DNA of 35,000 bases from Stramonita haemastoma. Taxonomy: Eukaryota; Mollusca; Gastropoda; Neogastropoda; Muricidae. Shown here piece after piece: positions 9,346 through 21,767 of this stretch; the stretch's first letter is position 1; each line of letters opens with the position of its first letter. The stretch lies in the NCBI GenBank assembly GCA_030674155.1, contig CM060329.1, positions 28,447,338-28,482,337 of the forward strand, given 5' to 3'. Position numbers and translations under genes: made by a program. Below the pieces are notes generated by a model, which saw only the letters and a list, made by a program, of their open reading frames with translations, was not told the DNA's origin and searched no databases.

Positions 9346-12240
9346 GATGGAAAAAAGCAAGCTTTTATTCGATTATCTGAAATGAAAATTTAGATCACAA
9401 AGAAGTAAATTGTCTGTAGCTTGCAATAGCATGAAGCTTTAAATTGGAATCACCAGTTCTATCAAAAGCCAAGGCTACACATTGGACACGGGTGTCCACA
9501 AATTTCCAGTTAAGCTATCAATTTTTCAGGCTTCAGGCATTTTTGAGTCCTTTGAAAAGTATGAGCCCTCCAAAACCATTTAAAAAGTCTACCAGCCAGC
9601 CCTCTTTTAGTGTCCCCACTGCTCTAAATGTGCATCAGATCCCCTACTGAACACCCTTTCCCTTCCTTGCCTCTCCTTCCAACCTCATGTCTCCTTCCCT
9701 CAACTAGCCCCTTCACACAGACACAGACACACACAGACACACACAAACACAGACACACACACAGAACTATACAACACTAATTTTGTTAAATTCTATTTTT
9801 AAAAACTATATAAAAAAAATTTTAAAAAGATTATGCCTACGACTACCACACAATCTGACCGATGTACTTGATACCACACAGAAATGGTATACCCCCGGCA
9901 ATTCATTACACAGATTTGCTCCCAATACTGGAAAAGTTGCAAATTCTATTCACAAAAAATCTGAAATACCCCAATAATTAGCGGTGGTTAAAGTACAGAT
10001 TTTATAAGAGCAGTGAATAATCCTGATATGATTTTTTTAAAAACTATTTTTAGGATGTTTGAGCAAGTCTGTCTACTTCAGCCAAAATCAAAGCCTATGT
10101 GATTGCCTATTTTCCTATTCCTTTTCTCGAGGTATTTGACACTTCACTTCCCAACGACCATTTAGGTTATGGAACACATTTACCCATTTTCTAATGACTG
10201 AAAAAATTATCTCATAAAAAAGCGTATAGTATATGAGCCATGAGCATAAAGAGACATTGACAAATTTTTATTGGCTTAAAAAAAAGTTTACTAATTTGTC
10301 TAATTTTGCCATCATTCTTCAGGTGGTACTTTACTCACTTTTTCTCCTTGAAAAAAAAACTAGCACATCTCCAACAGGTATTGATCGGTTACTCTTGCCA
10401 CGTTGCAACACATTGGGGGGGGGGGGGGGGTAAAGGTTTTTTTAAGAGTAATCTGAAAAGGTTCTTCAAAAAAGTATTTTCTCCAAAAGGCAGCATCTTG
10501 TTTACCACAGAAGTCTCAGTGTGAACTGTATCTTTTATAAAAGTGCGTAGCCAAATATTTGTGACATATACTCATACAAAGCCATTAAATAAATAAACAT
10601 CTTATTCCAATCTATTATACTTCTGTTCCAACTTTAAGAGCTTAAATTTATTTTAGGATTTTTGTATCACAGTATCAATATTCTCTAGAATATTTTTTTT
10701 TACGAATTAATATCAGCAACACAAAACTTTTCGTTTGTCTGGAGCTGTCTTTTTTTTTTTTACAAACTAGATGCATGCAAAATTGTGAAAATCTAAATGC
10801 ACTGTTTTACTAATAAACTTGTACAGAAGATATACCTTATTTATTGAAATGATTTTTTTGGTACAATAAGCTCCATTACCCAGAAACATTCTGCAAGACT
10901 TTCTAAGGAACTACATGGAGAATTCATCTGTTCAACATTCATAATACTATTCATCCATTTTCTATGCTCATGTTTTTATCGAGTTCACTTTAGAGAATAT
11001 AATCTATGAAATACTCTTTTGAAGTATCTGTTTACATTTTTCAAACCAATCAGTCTTTTAAAAGATGGTCTTTTCACAGTAGTGTTACAAAGCAATAGTA
11101 AACAATCTTTTTTTTTAATCTGTCTGTACAGCCGAATGAAAGCATACATGTCAGAATATGCGTAAGTTTGGAAGTGTTCTGGTATCAAAAAAAATCTGAG
11201 CTTGAATACAAAACTGTTTAAAGCTAATCACACCTAACAGTTTACACAAAAAATGAAAAAAGTAAATCAAGTAAATCAAAAAAGTAAGTCAATCACAGAG
11301 AATATGATATAGGCAGAGTTCTAAATCTCCACACACCATTTCTTATTTGTATATGACATGCATGAGACAACCAAACCAAGTAACTGAACATGAAATTTGA
11401 ATGGTAACTATCACACTAAGTTTGCATAAAATAAGTTTTCTAAAGCTTCTTTACACGAGTTTCAGCCAACTTACGATGAATAAAGTGTAGCATCTTAATA
11501 AATCACTGAATCCTGTCTTGACTTGTGCAACAGATGCAGTTTTTTTCACTTCTTAGAGACTTACCACAACTACACAAACGGAACAGAGTTGCTGTGAATA
11601 TTAAAAAAAAAAAAAAAAACACTACCAACATCTAACCACATGAATTAACCATCTTGTATCTGAAAAATTATAGATTTAGACATGTTTTGATAATTTTTTT
11701 TCATTCAAATATTGAACTTATTCTGTATCCCCCTTGCCTGATAAACACATGGTAAATTCGTAACCAAAACCAAAGAATTTTGAAAACGATGGCACACATT
11801 CTGCTGGAATGTTGCAATGCACATCACTAAACTATTGATACCAGTCCTAAAGAATTGTTTTAAGGACGGGATGATTCCAACAACAAAACACTATGTAGTG
11901 GTAGATATCGGAAGAGGAGTATGTTGATGCAGAGAATGATACATGCAGTTCAATGTCAGTATGAAGTGTTGAATCGACACCATCATCAGACAATTTCGTT
12001 TGAAGAAACCTTACATGGCTAAAAAAAAAAAAAACCTAAGCCACTGTAAAAAACACACACACCCCCAAACCAAGTATGAGACCACACCTTATATCTAAAA
12101 TGTAGTTTATAATAGGCGTGCATTGTGTGTGTGTGTTTGTGACATTTTTATTTGAGAACAAACACTATGAAATGTAGCTATCTTGTGTCTTTTGATATTA
12201 CGATTCGTATCAATATGCCTGTCAGTATAATTGCCCTTCA
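9346..12240. other. Long AT-rich non-coding block
   Basis: No recognisable repeats beyond a short CA-rich patch (about 9715-9765) and 16 consecutive G at 10415-10430. Open frames are short and without motifs. One possible micro-exon at 11568-11594 is listed separately. Confidence 0.45.
11568..11594 (-). other. Possible 27-nt micro-exon
   Basis: On the minus strand a 17-T tract and AATATTCACAG precede 27 bases, followed by a consensus donor GTAAGT. In one frame it reads T-L-F-R-L-C-S-C and its split codon would join the exon at 7793 in phase. A tract of T followed by AG and a nearby GTAAGT can arise by chance in AT-rich DNA. Confidence 0.15.
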
Positions 12241-12246
12241 TGGGTT

Positions 12247-12312
12247 GAGTAAAATTGACTTGACTGGACTTGGGTGAACTTGACTGGACTGGACTGGACT
12301 TGACAGGACTCC
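12247..12312. repeat. Short (GACTTGACTG)-like minisatellite
   Basis: Degenerate 5-10 bp units built from TTGACT and GGACT. It lies just before the large GA/ACAG array. Confidence 0.6.
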
Positions 12313-12394
12313 AACCTCCACAGTAGTTCAGAACTGGTCTTCAGCCTCCAAGCCCCTGAAAGCAGTTAACAGATGAAGAAAATGAGGCAGGGGT

Positions 12395-12468
12395 CTGGGG
12401 GGAGAGAGGGAGGGGGGACATGGAGAGAGAGGGGGGAGGGGAGGGACAAAAGACTACAACGATTGGGG

Positions 12469-12543
<75 letters not shown>

Positions 12544-12910
12544 GAGACAGACAGACAAACAGACACAGAGACAGAGAGAGAGACAGAGAGAGAGAGAGAG
12601 ACAGACAGACAGGGACAGAAACAGAGAGACAGAGACAGAAACAGAGAGAGAGACAGAGAGAGAGACAGACAGACGAGACAGGAGAGAGAACAGAGAGAGA
12701 GAGAAGAGAGACAGAGAGAGAGAGAGACAGAGAGAGAGAGACAGACAGACAGAGAGAAGACAGAAAAAGAGAGCAGAGAGACAGAGCAGACAGACAGAAT
12801 ACAAAAAAAATGAAGAAGAGGAGAGAGAGGAGGGAAGAACAGATACAAAAAAAAAGAAGGGGAGAGGAGGAGGGGAGAGCAAGGACCAAGACAAGACAAG
12901 CAAGACGCAG

Positions 12911-12996
<86 letters not shown>

Positions 12997-13025
12997 CAGA
13001 CAGACAAGAGATAGAGTGAGAGAGG
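12395..13025. repeat. Large compound (GA)n/(ACAG)n array
   Basis: About 630 bp of almost pure purine on the plus strand with interspersed ACAG units, ending in a clean ACAG block (about 12954-12992). The long SLSLS/RERER open frames on both strands are translated microsatellite. Confidence 0.95.
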
Positions 13026-13854
13026 CGGAGATAGAGTGCAAAAATCTAAAACGAAATTAAAGGATGCATTTCTACTAAACAACGGAAAACTCTCATATCT
13101 GGAATCAACATTACTGAAAATCCAATATTGATATCTGAAAAAAACAACTCATTTGAACATAACACTTTGAAGCAAAGTAAATTTTTATCTTTTTTCTCAT
13201 AATAAAAAAAAGCTGAAGTACAATTTGATTTCATTGCCTAGAAAATGAAAATTTATTATCATTATCTTATGCACATTAACAATTCCTTTCAATTAATTGG
13301 ATTTAAAAGAAGCTGTCCTTAAATGACTTTTAAACAAACCTCTCCTTTTAACGCAGTCATCAGCATTATCTCCACAATCGACATTTATTTCTCTACCATC
13401 AGCTTGTCAATGTATTTCAACAGAACAGCCTAAGCATTTTCTGACTGCATAAATGGCATTTTTTTAAAGTCGCGTATGAGAACAGATTTTCTCACCTGTA
13501 TTGTGTCAGAAGGCTCATCCTGCCCCCCCCCCCCCCCCCTCCCTCAGCGAGGTCTGTTCCGAATGAAATGCACGTCCTGGGAAGATCTCCACTGGCGCCC
13601 GGTTCTTTCCTCTGGATAAACATGGAACAGTGCCTGGCAATAGTCGACAGGTGGCACTCTCCTGGTTCACAAGGTACCTTGTAAAACAGATGAAGTTCAC
13701 ATCGTAAATTATAGGGAAATTAAAATAAGAAACAATGGGCCAAAAAGTAGGTGATTAAAATAAATAGAAATAAAGTCTAGACCAGGAAAGAGCTCATTAA
13801 GAAGAGGAGTTTTTGAGAGAGAAGAGAGGTAAGAAAAAAACTGAGTAGGAATAG

Positions 13855-13885
<31 letters not shown>

Positions 13886-14055
13886 GTGAAAAATTGACAA
13901 GTCTGAAGTAACAAACCTCTTGAAATTTAAGGAGCAGAAAAAAGCTACGATGGACAGAAACAATGGACAAGTGACTCACAAAGACAAAAACAGATTGGAC
14001 TGAAAAAATATCCCTTCAGAACAAAACCCAGACGGACACGAAATTATCAAATGCC
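13026..14055. other. Non-coding; poly-C (17) and poly-A (28) runs
   Basis: AT-rich sequence containing 17 C at 13523-13539 and about 28 A at 13858-13885. On the minus strand a consensus-like donor (ATACAG/GTGAGA) sits at 13497/13496, preceded by a short frame M-S-L-L-T-Q-Y. The poly-C run next to it makes a coding exon doubtful. Confidence 0.4.
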
Positions 14056-14712
14056 TTACCTTCATTTCAGAAAGCGCAGGTCCTGATGGTTGTAATTACT
14101 TGTCAGGTCAGGTCACAGGCACGTGATAAGGCAGATCCTGATGGCTGCTCTCACACTTGTCAGGTCACAGGCACGTATGATCCACACGACTTTAACCACC
14201 CAGTTAGGACCATGTATCAAAGAATAAGGAGGAGGAGGATCTATCCCAAGGAAATTAAGAGTGCAGAGACAAGAGTCACAGGCCCGCACGACAAATGGTA
14301 TAACGAGTCCAGCCCCTCATGACCACCGTATCAAAACCTTTGCAGATGGAGACACCAAGATCACTGGTACCAAGGATTGCTCTCCTCTTAACTCCACCTT
14401 CCCCCTTTTTGATTCTAGTTTTATTATATTTTGGTTTAGTTAACTATCATTTTATTCTCTTGTGATTTAGTTTTATCTAATTTTTGGTTTTATTTTGCAA
14501 CATTTTAGTTTTCTTTCATTTCTATATCTATTTTCGCCTAAATTTTGGGGGCTAGGTGAGGTTGTTTGCTTTTTCTTTTTCTTTTTCAGTTTAAAATAAT
14601 TTTATTTTTAACTTTTAGTGAGAGCATTGGTGCAACCAGAAGCTTGGCGTCCAGTGATCATTTGAAGACGACTGACCACGCAGCCATGCAGAACAGACAC
14701 AGAACCTCTTCA
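14056..14712. other. Unclassified, with a short direct duplication
   Basis: A segment reading TCCTGATGG ... TGTCAGGTCACAGGCACGT occurs twice (about 14080-14122 and 14131-14176). This is followed by a T-rich stretch (14400-14620). A sequence near 14630-14660 (GGTGCAACCAGAAGC, GGCGTCCAGTG) is loosely like the primer-binding region of an LTR element, but I found no LTR pair. No supported gene. Confidence 0.35.
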
Positions 14713-14954
14713 AAAACCATGAAGTATACCAAATCTCCGAAAACCATGAAGCACAACAAATCTCCGAAAACCATTAAGCACAACACATCTCCGAAAACCA
14801 TGAAGCACAACAAATCTCCGAAAACCATGAAGCACAACAAATCTCCGAAAACCATGAAGCACAACACATCTCCGAAAACATGAAGCACAACAAATCTCCG
14901 AAAACCATGAAGCACAACAAATCTCCGAAAACTATGAAACACAACACATCTCCG
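14713..14954. repeat. 27-bp minisatellite with 81-bp higher-order period
   Basis: There are nine copies of a 27-bp unit (AAAACCATGAAGCACAAC then AAATCTCCG). Copies 3, 6 and 9 carry CACATCTCCG where the others have CAAATCTCCG, giving a three-unit (81-bp) higher-order repeat. Copy 7 lacks one base. The plus strand encodes K-T-M-K-H-N-K-S-P nonapeptides for six copies before the one-base deletion breaks the frame. Confidence 0.95.
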
Positions 14955-15245
14955 AAAACAAAATATCCTCAAAAACTATGGAGCCCAATATATCACCCGA
15001 AACTAATCTCCGAAAAGTGTGAAGCACATCTTCCAAAACTATGGAATACAACATATACCGCAAAACTATCAAGCACAACATATCTCTGAAAACAACATAT
15101 CTGAAAACTACTAAACACAAAATATCTCGAGCACAACGTATCTCCGAAAGCTATCAACATATCTCCAAAAATTGTATAGCGGAAGATCCCCCGAAAGTTA
15201 TGAAGCACAACACCTCCGAAAGCTATGGAGCACAACATACTTTCA
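14955..15245. repeat. Degenerate extension of the 27-bp minisatellite
   Basis: Scattered CCGAAAAC/CCAAAACTATG-AGCACAACATATCT units of irregular length continue the array. They look like older, eroded copies flanking the homogenised core. Confidence 0.8.
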
Positions 15246-15445
15246 AAAGCTATGAGCACATGTCCAGCATATCGCATCCTGAAGCTTTAAATTTCATGAA
15301 CAAATACCCCATATCCAAAGATTTCCTTTATCCTCCATTCTTAATCCTTCGATAAGGATCATCATGTTTCACACTGTACAAAACGGAAGGGAAGTATCTG
15401 AAAAGCAAAAACAAAAGTGTGTTACAGATATGGTATAAAAAAAAG

Positions 15446-15733
15446 AAGGTAAAGGTGTCCCCTAACCTTTGTGGTCATAGGGGAGCGAGGCATCGGAAAC
15501 CTCAGCTTCTCTAAGGGCCAGCATATTGAGGGCAGCGCCCATCTCCTCTCCCTCGCTGTTTACCTTTCCTGAACCTAAAGAGGGCAGGTACCCATTAACA
15601 GCTGGGTGAGCTGCAGGAACTGTACAGAAACCATGGCGCCCAAACAGTCACCCATCCAACTGGTAACCACGCTCCACCCTGCATAACTTGACTGGGGAAA
15701 GCGAGGCTCTGACTACTTAGCTATCCCGCCCCG
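15446..15733 (-). mobile_element. tRNA-derived SINE, family B, full length
   Basis: On the minus strand the element starts near 15733 with a head GGGGCGGGATAGCTAAGTAG, similar to a tRNA A box. It runs through the conserved family B body to the AAGGTAAAGGTGTCCC end (as read on the plus strand). The other copies are at 7911, 23231, 26811 and 27193. Confidence 0.85.
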
Positions 15734-15819
15734 TTATAGATATGACATTGTCTAATAACAGAGAAAGTTGTGTGTGCACATATTTTTGTGGATGTCTATA
15801 GATAGATGCACGTGTCTCA

Positions 15820-15975
15820 GAGAGACAGAGGGAGGGAGAGGGAGGGAGGAGAGGGAGAGAGAGAGAGAGACGGACAGACGACAGAGACAGAGACAGTGAC
15901 ACAGAGAGAGAGAGGGGGGGGGGGAGAAAAAAAAAAGAAAGACAAAGAGACAGAGAGAGGGAGAGAAAGAGGTAC
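15820..15975. repeat. GA-rich microsatellite with poly-G
   Basis: GAGGGA/GAGA units with a few ACAG units and 11 consecutive G at 15914-15924. Confidence 0.9.
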
Positions 15976-16191
15976 ACAGGGCCTTGGGGGAGCAAAATTC
16001 TGACAGTAGGAATCTAGTTAAGCCACACAGGAATGGGAACACACGGAAAGTTTGCCAACTACGTCGTTTTTTATCCCCGTATTTTTTTTTTAATGTTTCA
16101 CAGTTCTCTCCGTTTTCCTTTTGAACTTGAAATGTATAAAAGTAGTGATGAATAACTAGCCCAAGGTTACAAAAAGAACGGCATCACTTAC

Positions 16192-16330
16192 CTGTTGCCT
16201 CACAACACATCTACAAGGAGCAGCAACAGTCAATGCGTCTTGTCCAGTTCAGCAGCAAATTTGAATCAACTGAACAATGAAGTGCGCAGGCCTAATAAGT
16301 CAGCGCCCTCTGTGGGTGAACAGAACAAAT
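16192..16330 (-). other. Possible non-coding first exon (donor site at 16191)
   Basis: The minus strand carries a textbook donor, CAACAG then GTAAGTG, at 16192/16191. Upstream sequence is less AT-rich and includes GGGCGCTGAC and CCTGCGCAC, compatible with a promoter or first exon. No acceptor closes the upstream side and there is no matching downstream exon I can prove. The site is recorded only because the donor is unusually good. Confidence 0.2.
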
Positions 16331-16390
16331 TTTCCTCGTGCATCACGGACCATGGCCCCCGCTGATGGCTATATCAGTATTGTACTTTTA

Positions 16391-16660
16391 CCAGCCGCCA
16401 TGGCGCAGTGGTTAGCGCCTGAGATTTTGGACTGGAAGGTCGCAGGTTCGAATCCCCTAAGACTTATAGGAATTTTTCGGACTCAGGCCGTCTGCTACCC
16501 AGAGTGAGTGTGCTGTGGGCTCAGTGGGGAGACTGGGACCACACAGTAGAGCTTCAACAACTTTAGGGATGCGAGTTGAAATTACTTGACCAACACTGCA
16601 AGTGTCTGAATCTCTTGGGTCCGATTGACGCTAGAATATAATTATTATGATAATTATTAC
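16391..16660 (+). mobile_element. tRNA-derived SINE, family C
   Basis: The tRNA-like head has an A box (TGGCGCAGTGGTTAGCGC) and a canonical B box GGTTCGAATCC (16445-16455). A unique body and an ATTATTATGATAATTATT-like tail follow. No CCA-compatible acceptor stem is evident, so it is a retroelement and not a working tRNA gene. Confidence 0.85.
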
Positions 16661-16796
16661 GCGTAAAGTACAACCTGTCAAGTAGTCTGAAAGCATATGC
16701 ACTTCCATAGCAGCAGCATTACATCATCATTATTATCATTGATCATCATAAAAAAAAACTGCCTCTGATTCGGTGGTGCCAGTTGCTCTGGTCTCA

Positions 16797-17083
16797 GTGA
16801 ATTAGTGGTCTAGAGGTAACGCGCCTGCCTAGAAAGCGCACATAAAAGAACCCCCGGCAACAAGAGGGTTTTCCCTGGCAAAATTCTGTAGAAAAAAGTC
16901 ACTCTGATAGGGAAACAAATACAGTTGCGGATAGAAAATTTTTTTAAAAATAATGGGTGGCGCTGCACTTATGGCGACGTGCTCTCCCTGGGGAGAGCAG
17001 CCCGAATTTCACACAGAGAAATCTGCTGTGACATAAAATTGTACAAAATAAAATAAATAAATGAATAATAAAAAAATAAAATG
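16797..17083 (+). mobile_element. tRNA-derived SINE, family D, internally deleted
   Basis: The head carries the A-box region TGGTCTAGAGGTAACGCGCC. Just after the position equivalent to the anticodon arm the sequence jumps to AAAAGAACCC, so the B-box region present in the copy at 23740-24172 is missing. The body includes GGGTGGCGCTGCACT and CTCTCCCTGGGGAGAGCAG. The tail is AAATAAATAAATG-like. Confidence 0.8.
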
Positions 17084-17089
17084 GTGACC

Positions 17090-17530
17090 TCATATTGGGT
17101 TTCCCCATAGGCTTCTGTGCCTGTGGTGAGTTTGTGTCAAAGCCTTTGGGGTTGGAGGTTTACGGGGGGACTATCGTTTGAGGGACGTTGTGGTGGTTGC
17201 TACCTCAGGTGGGTGACTCACTCAGTCTGGCTCCACGACTGAGCTAATACTGTCGTTAGTAGGGGGCTTAGTAGGTGGTGTCCTGTGTATGTCAGCTCAG
17301 TACAGGCACCACTGAACACCACCAAAGTGACCCAACAGCAGTGCAGGGCCCCTCTGGCTGGTGCCCCACGGCATGATATTGATGTGCTCTCAGTGGACTC
17401 CCAACCCTGAGGATGAGACATAACTAATTTGGGTATGGCTGTGGCAGGGAAATTGAATTGAGCAGTGTGGGGACAGCGGGATGGGGACGTCACACAAGAT
17501 GAGGCAGCAAAAATAAATAATTGCAATTCT
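17090..17530. other. Unclassified GC-richer segment
   Basis: Distinctly higher GC than its surroundings. The minus strand is open over most of it but reads as a low-likelihood protein (no motif, many C/S/P). It could be the 3' portion of a dispersed retroelement or a unique intronic block. I did not find a second copy in the window. Confidence 0.3.
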
Positions 17531-17865
17531 GGTTAGAAGTAATTCCTCTTGCACGGTGATCCTGTGAACCAAAGCGATTGTTTCTAGAAAGAAAAACACG
17601 ATCACAGCACCATGTGTTAGACTCAGTGGTTGATAATCGATTTCAATCATTGCAATTTTGGCACCATCAGTACGCCATAGGCCTACCTTGAACCAGTGTG
17701 CCACTTGTCAAGACAGGACATGTAGATGACGAAAAACAGACAAGGAAAGAGGGTGGAAGAAGGCAGAGACTTCCACTGCTTTGGGAGAGAAGATGTAAAC
17801 ATACACACCAGCAGGCTACAACTGGGCATAGCTGTCATCGCTCTAAAAATTCCTTCTTCTTCTTG

Positions 17866-17938
<73 letters not shown>

Positions 17939-17960
17939 CAGTAGTAGTAGTAGTAGTAGT
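17866..17960. repeat. (TAG)n trinucleotide microsatellite
   Basis: About thirty TAG/GTA units with a single AGCAGT interruption near 17938. Confidence 0.95.
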
Positions 17961-17961
17961 A

Positions 17962-18635
17962 TCATTGTTATCAAAGAACTTATCACTGCTATAGGGTTGT
18001 CTGTTGCAGGGTGTTTTTATGTTGTTCTTTTTTAGGTTAGCCTACAGCATTGATATAGGTAGACAGACTTGCAAACAGGAAAAAGAAACATAAACTGATG
18101 CTGCACTATAAGGATGCGCACTCGTAAGGACCCTACCTTGAATTTTATGCACAATGCCATGCAATGTGTAATACGATGGGCTATGCAATTTGATATAATA
18201 TGAATATTTCTTTGCCATTACACCCAGCATGCTCTTGTTTCTGTTCCCAGTGTAACTGTACATCATACCTATGCAATACATTGTAGGTGTGCTCACACCC
18301 ACACCCCTATGTTTTGCTCTGTAACTCAGAAACTTTTAATGCTGCCGCCCTGAAAATGCGTGACATTATCAATAAACACATGCCATGTGCATCCACAAAT
18401 ATTATTTGTTTGAATTTTTAAAAAGTGACTTAATAAGCCAAAAACACCTGAGTATGTTGTGGGTGTGTACACACACCCGTACTCTAAAAAAGGCCAGTAT
18501 CATTACACATACGAACACACACACTTTTTCTTTTGGAGTTAACATTAGTGCCTACTCTACTTCCCCCAAAAGTCCTTCAGATAAGATTATAAAACCTAGG
18601 TCTAGGTACAAATGCACGCAGAACATCTCCTGCAC
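17962..18635. other. No gene seen
   Basis: AT-rich unique sequence with short open frames only. Confidence 0.5.
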
Positions 18636-18745
18636 ACGTTAAAACCCGTTTCGCTTTTCGGAGGAGTAGGCCATTGTGGTGCTGGTGGGAATGGATGACA
18701 AAATTTACAAAATTGCATACACACAGGAACTGGATGTATAAAGCA
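18636..18745 (+). mobile_element. Family A SINE fragment (3' body)
   Basis: This matches family A from CCCGTTTC through GGAGTAGGCCATTGTGGTGC, GGGAATGGATGACAAA and CAGGAACTGGATG. It lacks the tRNA-like head, so it is 5'-truncated. Confidence 0.75.
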
Positions 18746-19427
18746 TATAGTGCTTATTACCATTATCTTCAAAATAAAAAAAACAGTAAAATTGTAAAAA
18801 AAAATAATATAATAAATAAAACAGACACAAAATAAATATATACCCAGCATGCAATCTGCAGCCTGCAGAATAATAGACTCTTCACAATCTGACTTTGCCC
18901 CCAAACACACTGCATGACCCAAAACTATAGTACTGAGTCCTAGTGACAGCCCAGAAATTAAAAAAAATGGGTAAAAGAAGATCATGCTGATATTTTAAAA
19001 ATTCTTACTACCCAGAAGCAATTATTATGTAGTGCATGGTTTCTGCCAAACGATGCTGAAGAAACAAGCTGCATTAACTTTGGAACAAAAATATAATCAT
19101 CCAAGAGAGTACTGCTAGAATATTGATTCCTTTCTGTCAAAAGAGCTATCAGAGAAAAGTGCACCCAACCCATTAAAACTTTAAGTAATACATGAGACAA
19201 GCTGAGCTGAAAACCAATAAATTTTCAGTTCACAAAGTGCGCAAACCATTCTCATTGACAACTGATAAAAGTTTGACATCCATCCTCATTCTGCAGTCCA
19301 TTTTTTCCACACAGCATCATCCTCTCTTTCTGGTTGTCCAGGAAACGGCAGGCACTAACGGCGTGATGCTTCCTTCTCTGTGAGTGCTGTGATCTTTTAT
19401 TGATGATAGGGGGATGATGGAGACACT
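18746..19427. other. No gene seen
   Basis: AT-rich unique sequence. The open frames at 18982-19200 and 19192-19383 show no motif or splice context I trust. Confidence 0.5.
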
Positions 19428-19500
19428 GGCCGTAACGTTGATACAGGCCGTGACACCGTGATACAGGGTCGTGACACCGTGATACAGGTCGTGACACCGC
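19428..19500. repeat. ~20-bp GC-rich minisatellite
   Basis: Three to four copies of GTGACACCGTGATACAGG with small changes, in an otherwise AT-rich region. Confidence 0.85.
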
Positions 19501-20159
19501 TACGTCCTTTCATGTCTGTGGCTTGGATGAAAAGAGTGTGTGGGTTTATTATTTAGACCACTTTGAGCTTTGAGGCATAGTGTAAGTTTGTGTAAGGGGT
19601 GGTGGTTGGTTGTGTGGAAGGGTTGGGGTGGAGGTGGGGTGAGGGGTGGGGGTGGGGGAGGTTTGTGCATTTGCATGCATGCTTGCGTCTGGGATGGGTA
19701 CTGACTGTTCATTTTTTTCCTTTTCACGTCGCTCTTTTTTTCTTTCGTTTTTTTCCCCTGTCTTTCTTTTGTTCCTTTGTTTGTTTGTTTGTTTCCTTCT
19801 TTCTTTCTATCTTTCTTTCCTTTCTTTTTTTTCTTTTGTTTTCTTTTTTGTGGCTTTGATTGCTTGGTTTGTTAGTTGGTTGTTTGGGTAGCCGGATTGT
19901 TGAGGTCTTTATATACTTTATTTCACAGCTTTGATTGCATTTTGTTTTTATCACAAATGAAACAGAGAACCCGATGTCATCAAAATCAGGTTGTTTTCTT
20001 TACTGGCAGGAGATCAAGGATTACGATGCCGTGTTTATGAATTATGAATCATGTTTATTCAGTGAATAAATCAGTTAACTATGAAGTCATTAAGAGGCTA
20101 TGACGTCATCCTTAGATCATGCGGCGTGTGTGGTCACCACTTGAAGCTTATGTGGAAAT
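19501..20159. other. Non-coding, T-rich with TTTC/TTTG tracts
   Basis: Pyrimidine-rich sequence (about 19725-19860) built from CTTT and GTTT units. A perfect TGACGTCA palindrome lies at 20101-20108, probably by chance. No supported gene. Confidence 0.5.
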
Positions 20160-20295
20160 GGTGGAGAAAAAAAACCCACAAAAAATCCTACCCTTATTTC
20201 TCCACACGTAGCCGAGATTCAAACCCATGACTTCATGAACCTATAGGATTGAAGTCGAACAGTTCTTAACCACTGGCTATGGTGTCGGTCGACTG
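20160..20295 (-). mobile_element. tRNA-derived SINE, family E
   Basis: On the minus strand there is an A-box-like TAGCCAGTGGTTAAGAAC (plus-strand 20262-20279) and a B-box GGGTTTGAATCTC (20214-20226), spaced as in a tRNA. A short T-rich end follows. Only one copy was seen in the window. Confidence 0.65.
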
Positions 20296-20464
20296 GTGAT
20301 GAATTAACAATTAGAAGGATGGCTGCTCTCTGTGGCTGGACAAATCTTTACTTTACCATGATGGATAAAGATTACAGGGAGGGCTGTCTCATTTTCTTTG
20401 ACAGTGTCTCCGTAATGAAGAAAATTATAGCGCTGACTTGTCGTCTTCGATCTATTATTATCGT

Positions 20465-21130
<666 letters not shown>

Positions 21131-21189
21131 CTTGTTGTTGTTGTTGTTGTTTTCTTCTTCTTCTTCTTCTTTCTTCTTCTTTTCATTCT

Positions 21190-21220
<31 letters not shown>

Positions 21221-21380
21221 TGTTGTTGTTGGTGTTGTTGTTGGGCTTTCTTCTTCTTCTTCTTCTTCTTCTTCTTCTTCTTCTTCTTCTTCTTCTTCTT
21301 CTTTTTCTTCTTCTAATTCTTCTTTTCATTCTCCTTCTTTGCATTCTTCTTCTTCGCAATTCTTCTTCTTTGCATTCTTT
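21131..21380. repeat. (GTT)n/(CTT)n trinucleotide array
   Basis: GTT units pass into long CTT arrays, broken by a GTTGTTGTTGG insert near 21222-21244. It is a polypyrimidine-polypurine tract with mirror symmetry, able in principle to form triplex DNA. Confidence 0.95.
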
Positions 21381-21400
21381 CCATTCATCTCTCAACATTA

Positions 21401-21467
21401 ACACAACACAAACACACAACACAACACACACACACACACACACAACACACACACACACCACACACAT

Positions 21468-21530
<63 letters not shown>

Positions 21531-21627
21531 ACACACACACACCACACACACACAACACACACACACACACACCACGTTACTATCACAATTTGTGAAGAAC
21601 TTAAATGAACTGAACACACACACAACA

Positions 21628-21675
<48 letters not shown>

Positions 21676-21705
21676 ACACACACACATGACACACACACAA
21701 TGACG

Positions 21706-21766
<61 letters not shown>

Positions 21767-21767
21767 C
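21401..21767. repeat. Interrupted (CA)n arrays
   Basis: Two CA blocks (about 21401-21572 and 21615-21765) with many ACACC and ACAAC slips, separated by about 40 bp of unique sequence. Confidence 0.95.

Noticed and set aside
12341..13082. Open frames of 146-238 codons
   Set aside because: Entirely GA/ACAG repeat translation; both strands are open because the repeat lacks stops.
13515..13700. Minus-strand 61-codon frame ending before a good donor
   Set aside because: It contains a 17-base G run encoding poly-Gly and stops before the donor; the protein is not convincing.
14620..14670. Sequence resembling an LTR-element primer-binding region
   Set aside because: No paired LTRs, polypurine tract or gag/pol frame found.
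14713..15245. Lysine-rich nonapeptide repeat protein
   Set aside because: The frame breaks at a one-base deletion in unit 7 and there is no supported start or splice context; treated as a minisatellite.
16391..16465. Possible functional tRNA gene
   Set aside because: A and B boxes are present, but no consistent acceptor stem or anticodon arm, and a SINE-like body and tail follow.
20101..20108. TGACGTCA, a cAMP response element consensus
   Set aside because: A single 8-bp palindrome in intergenic sequence with no promoter context; expected by chance at this scale.
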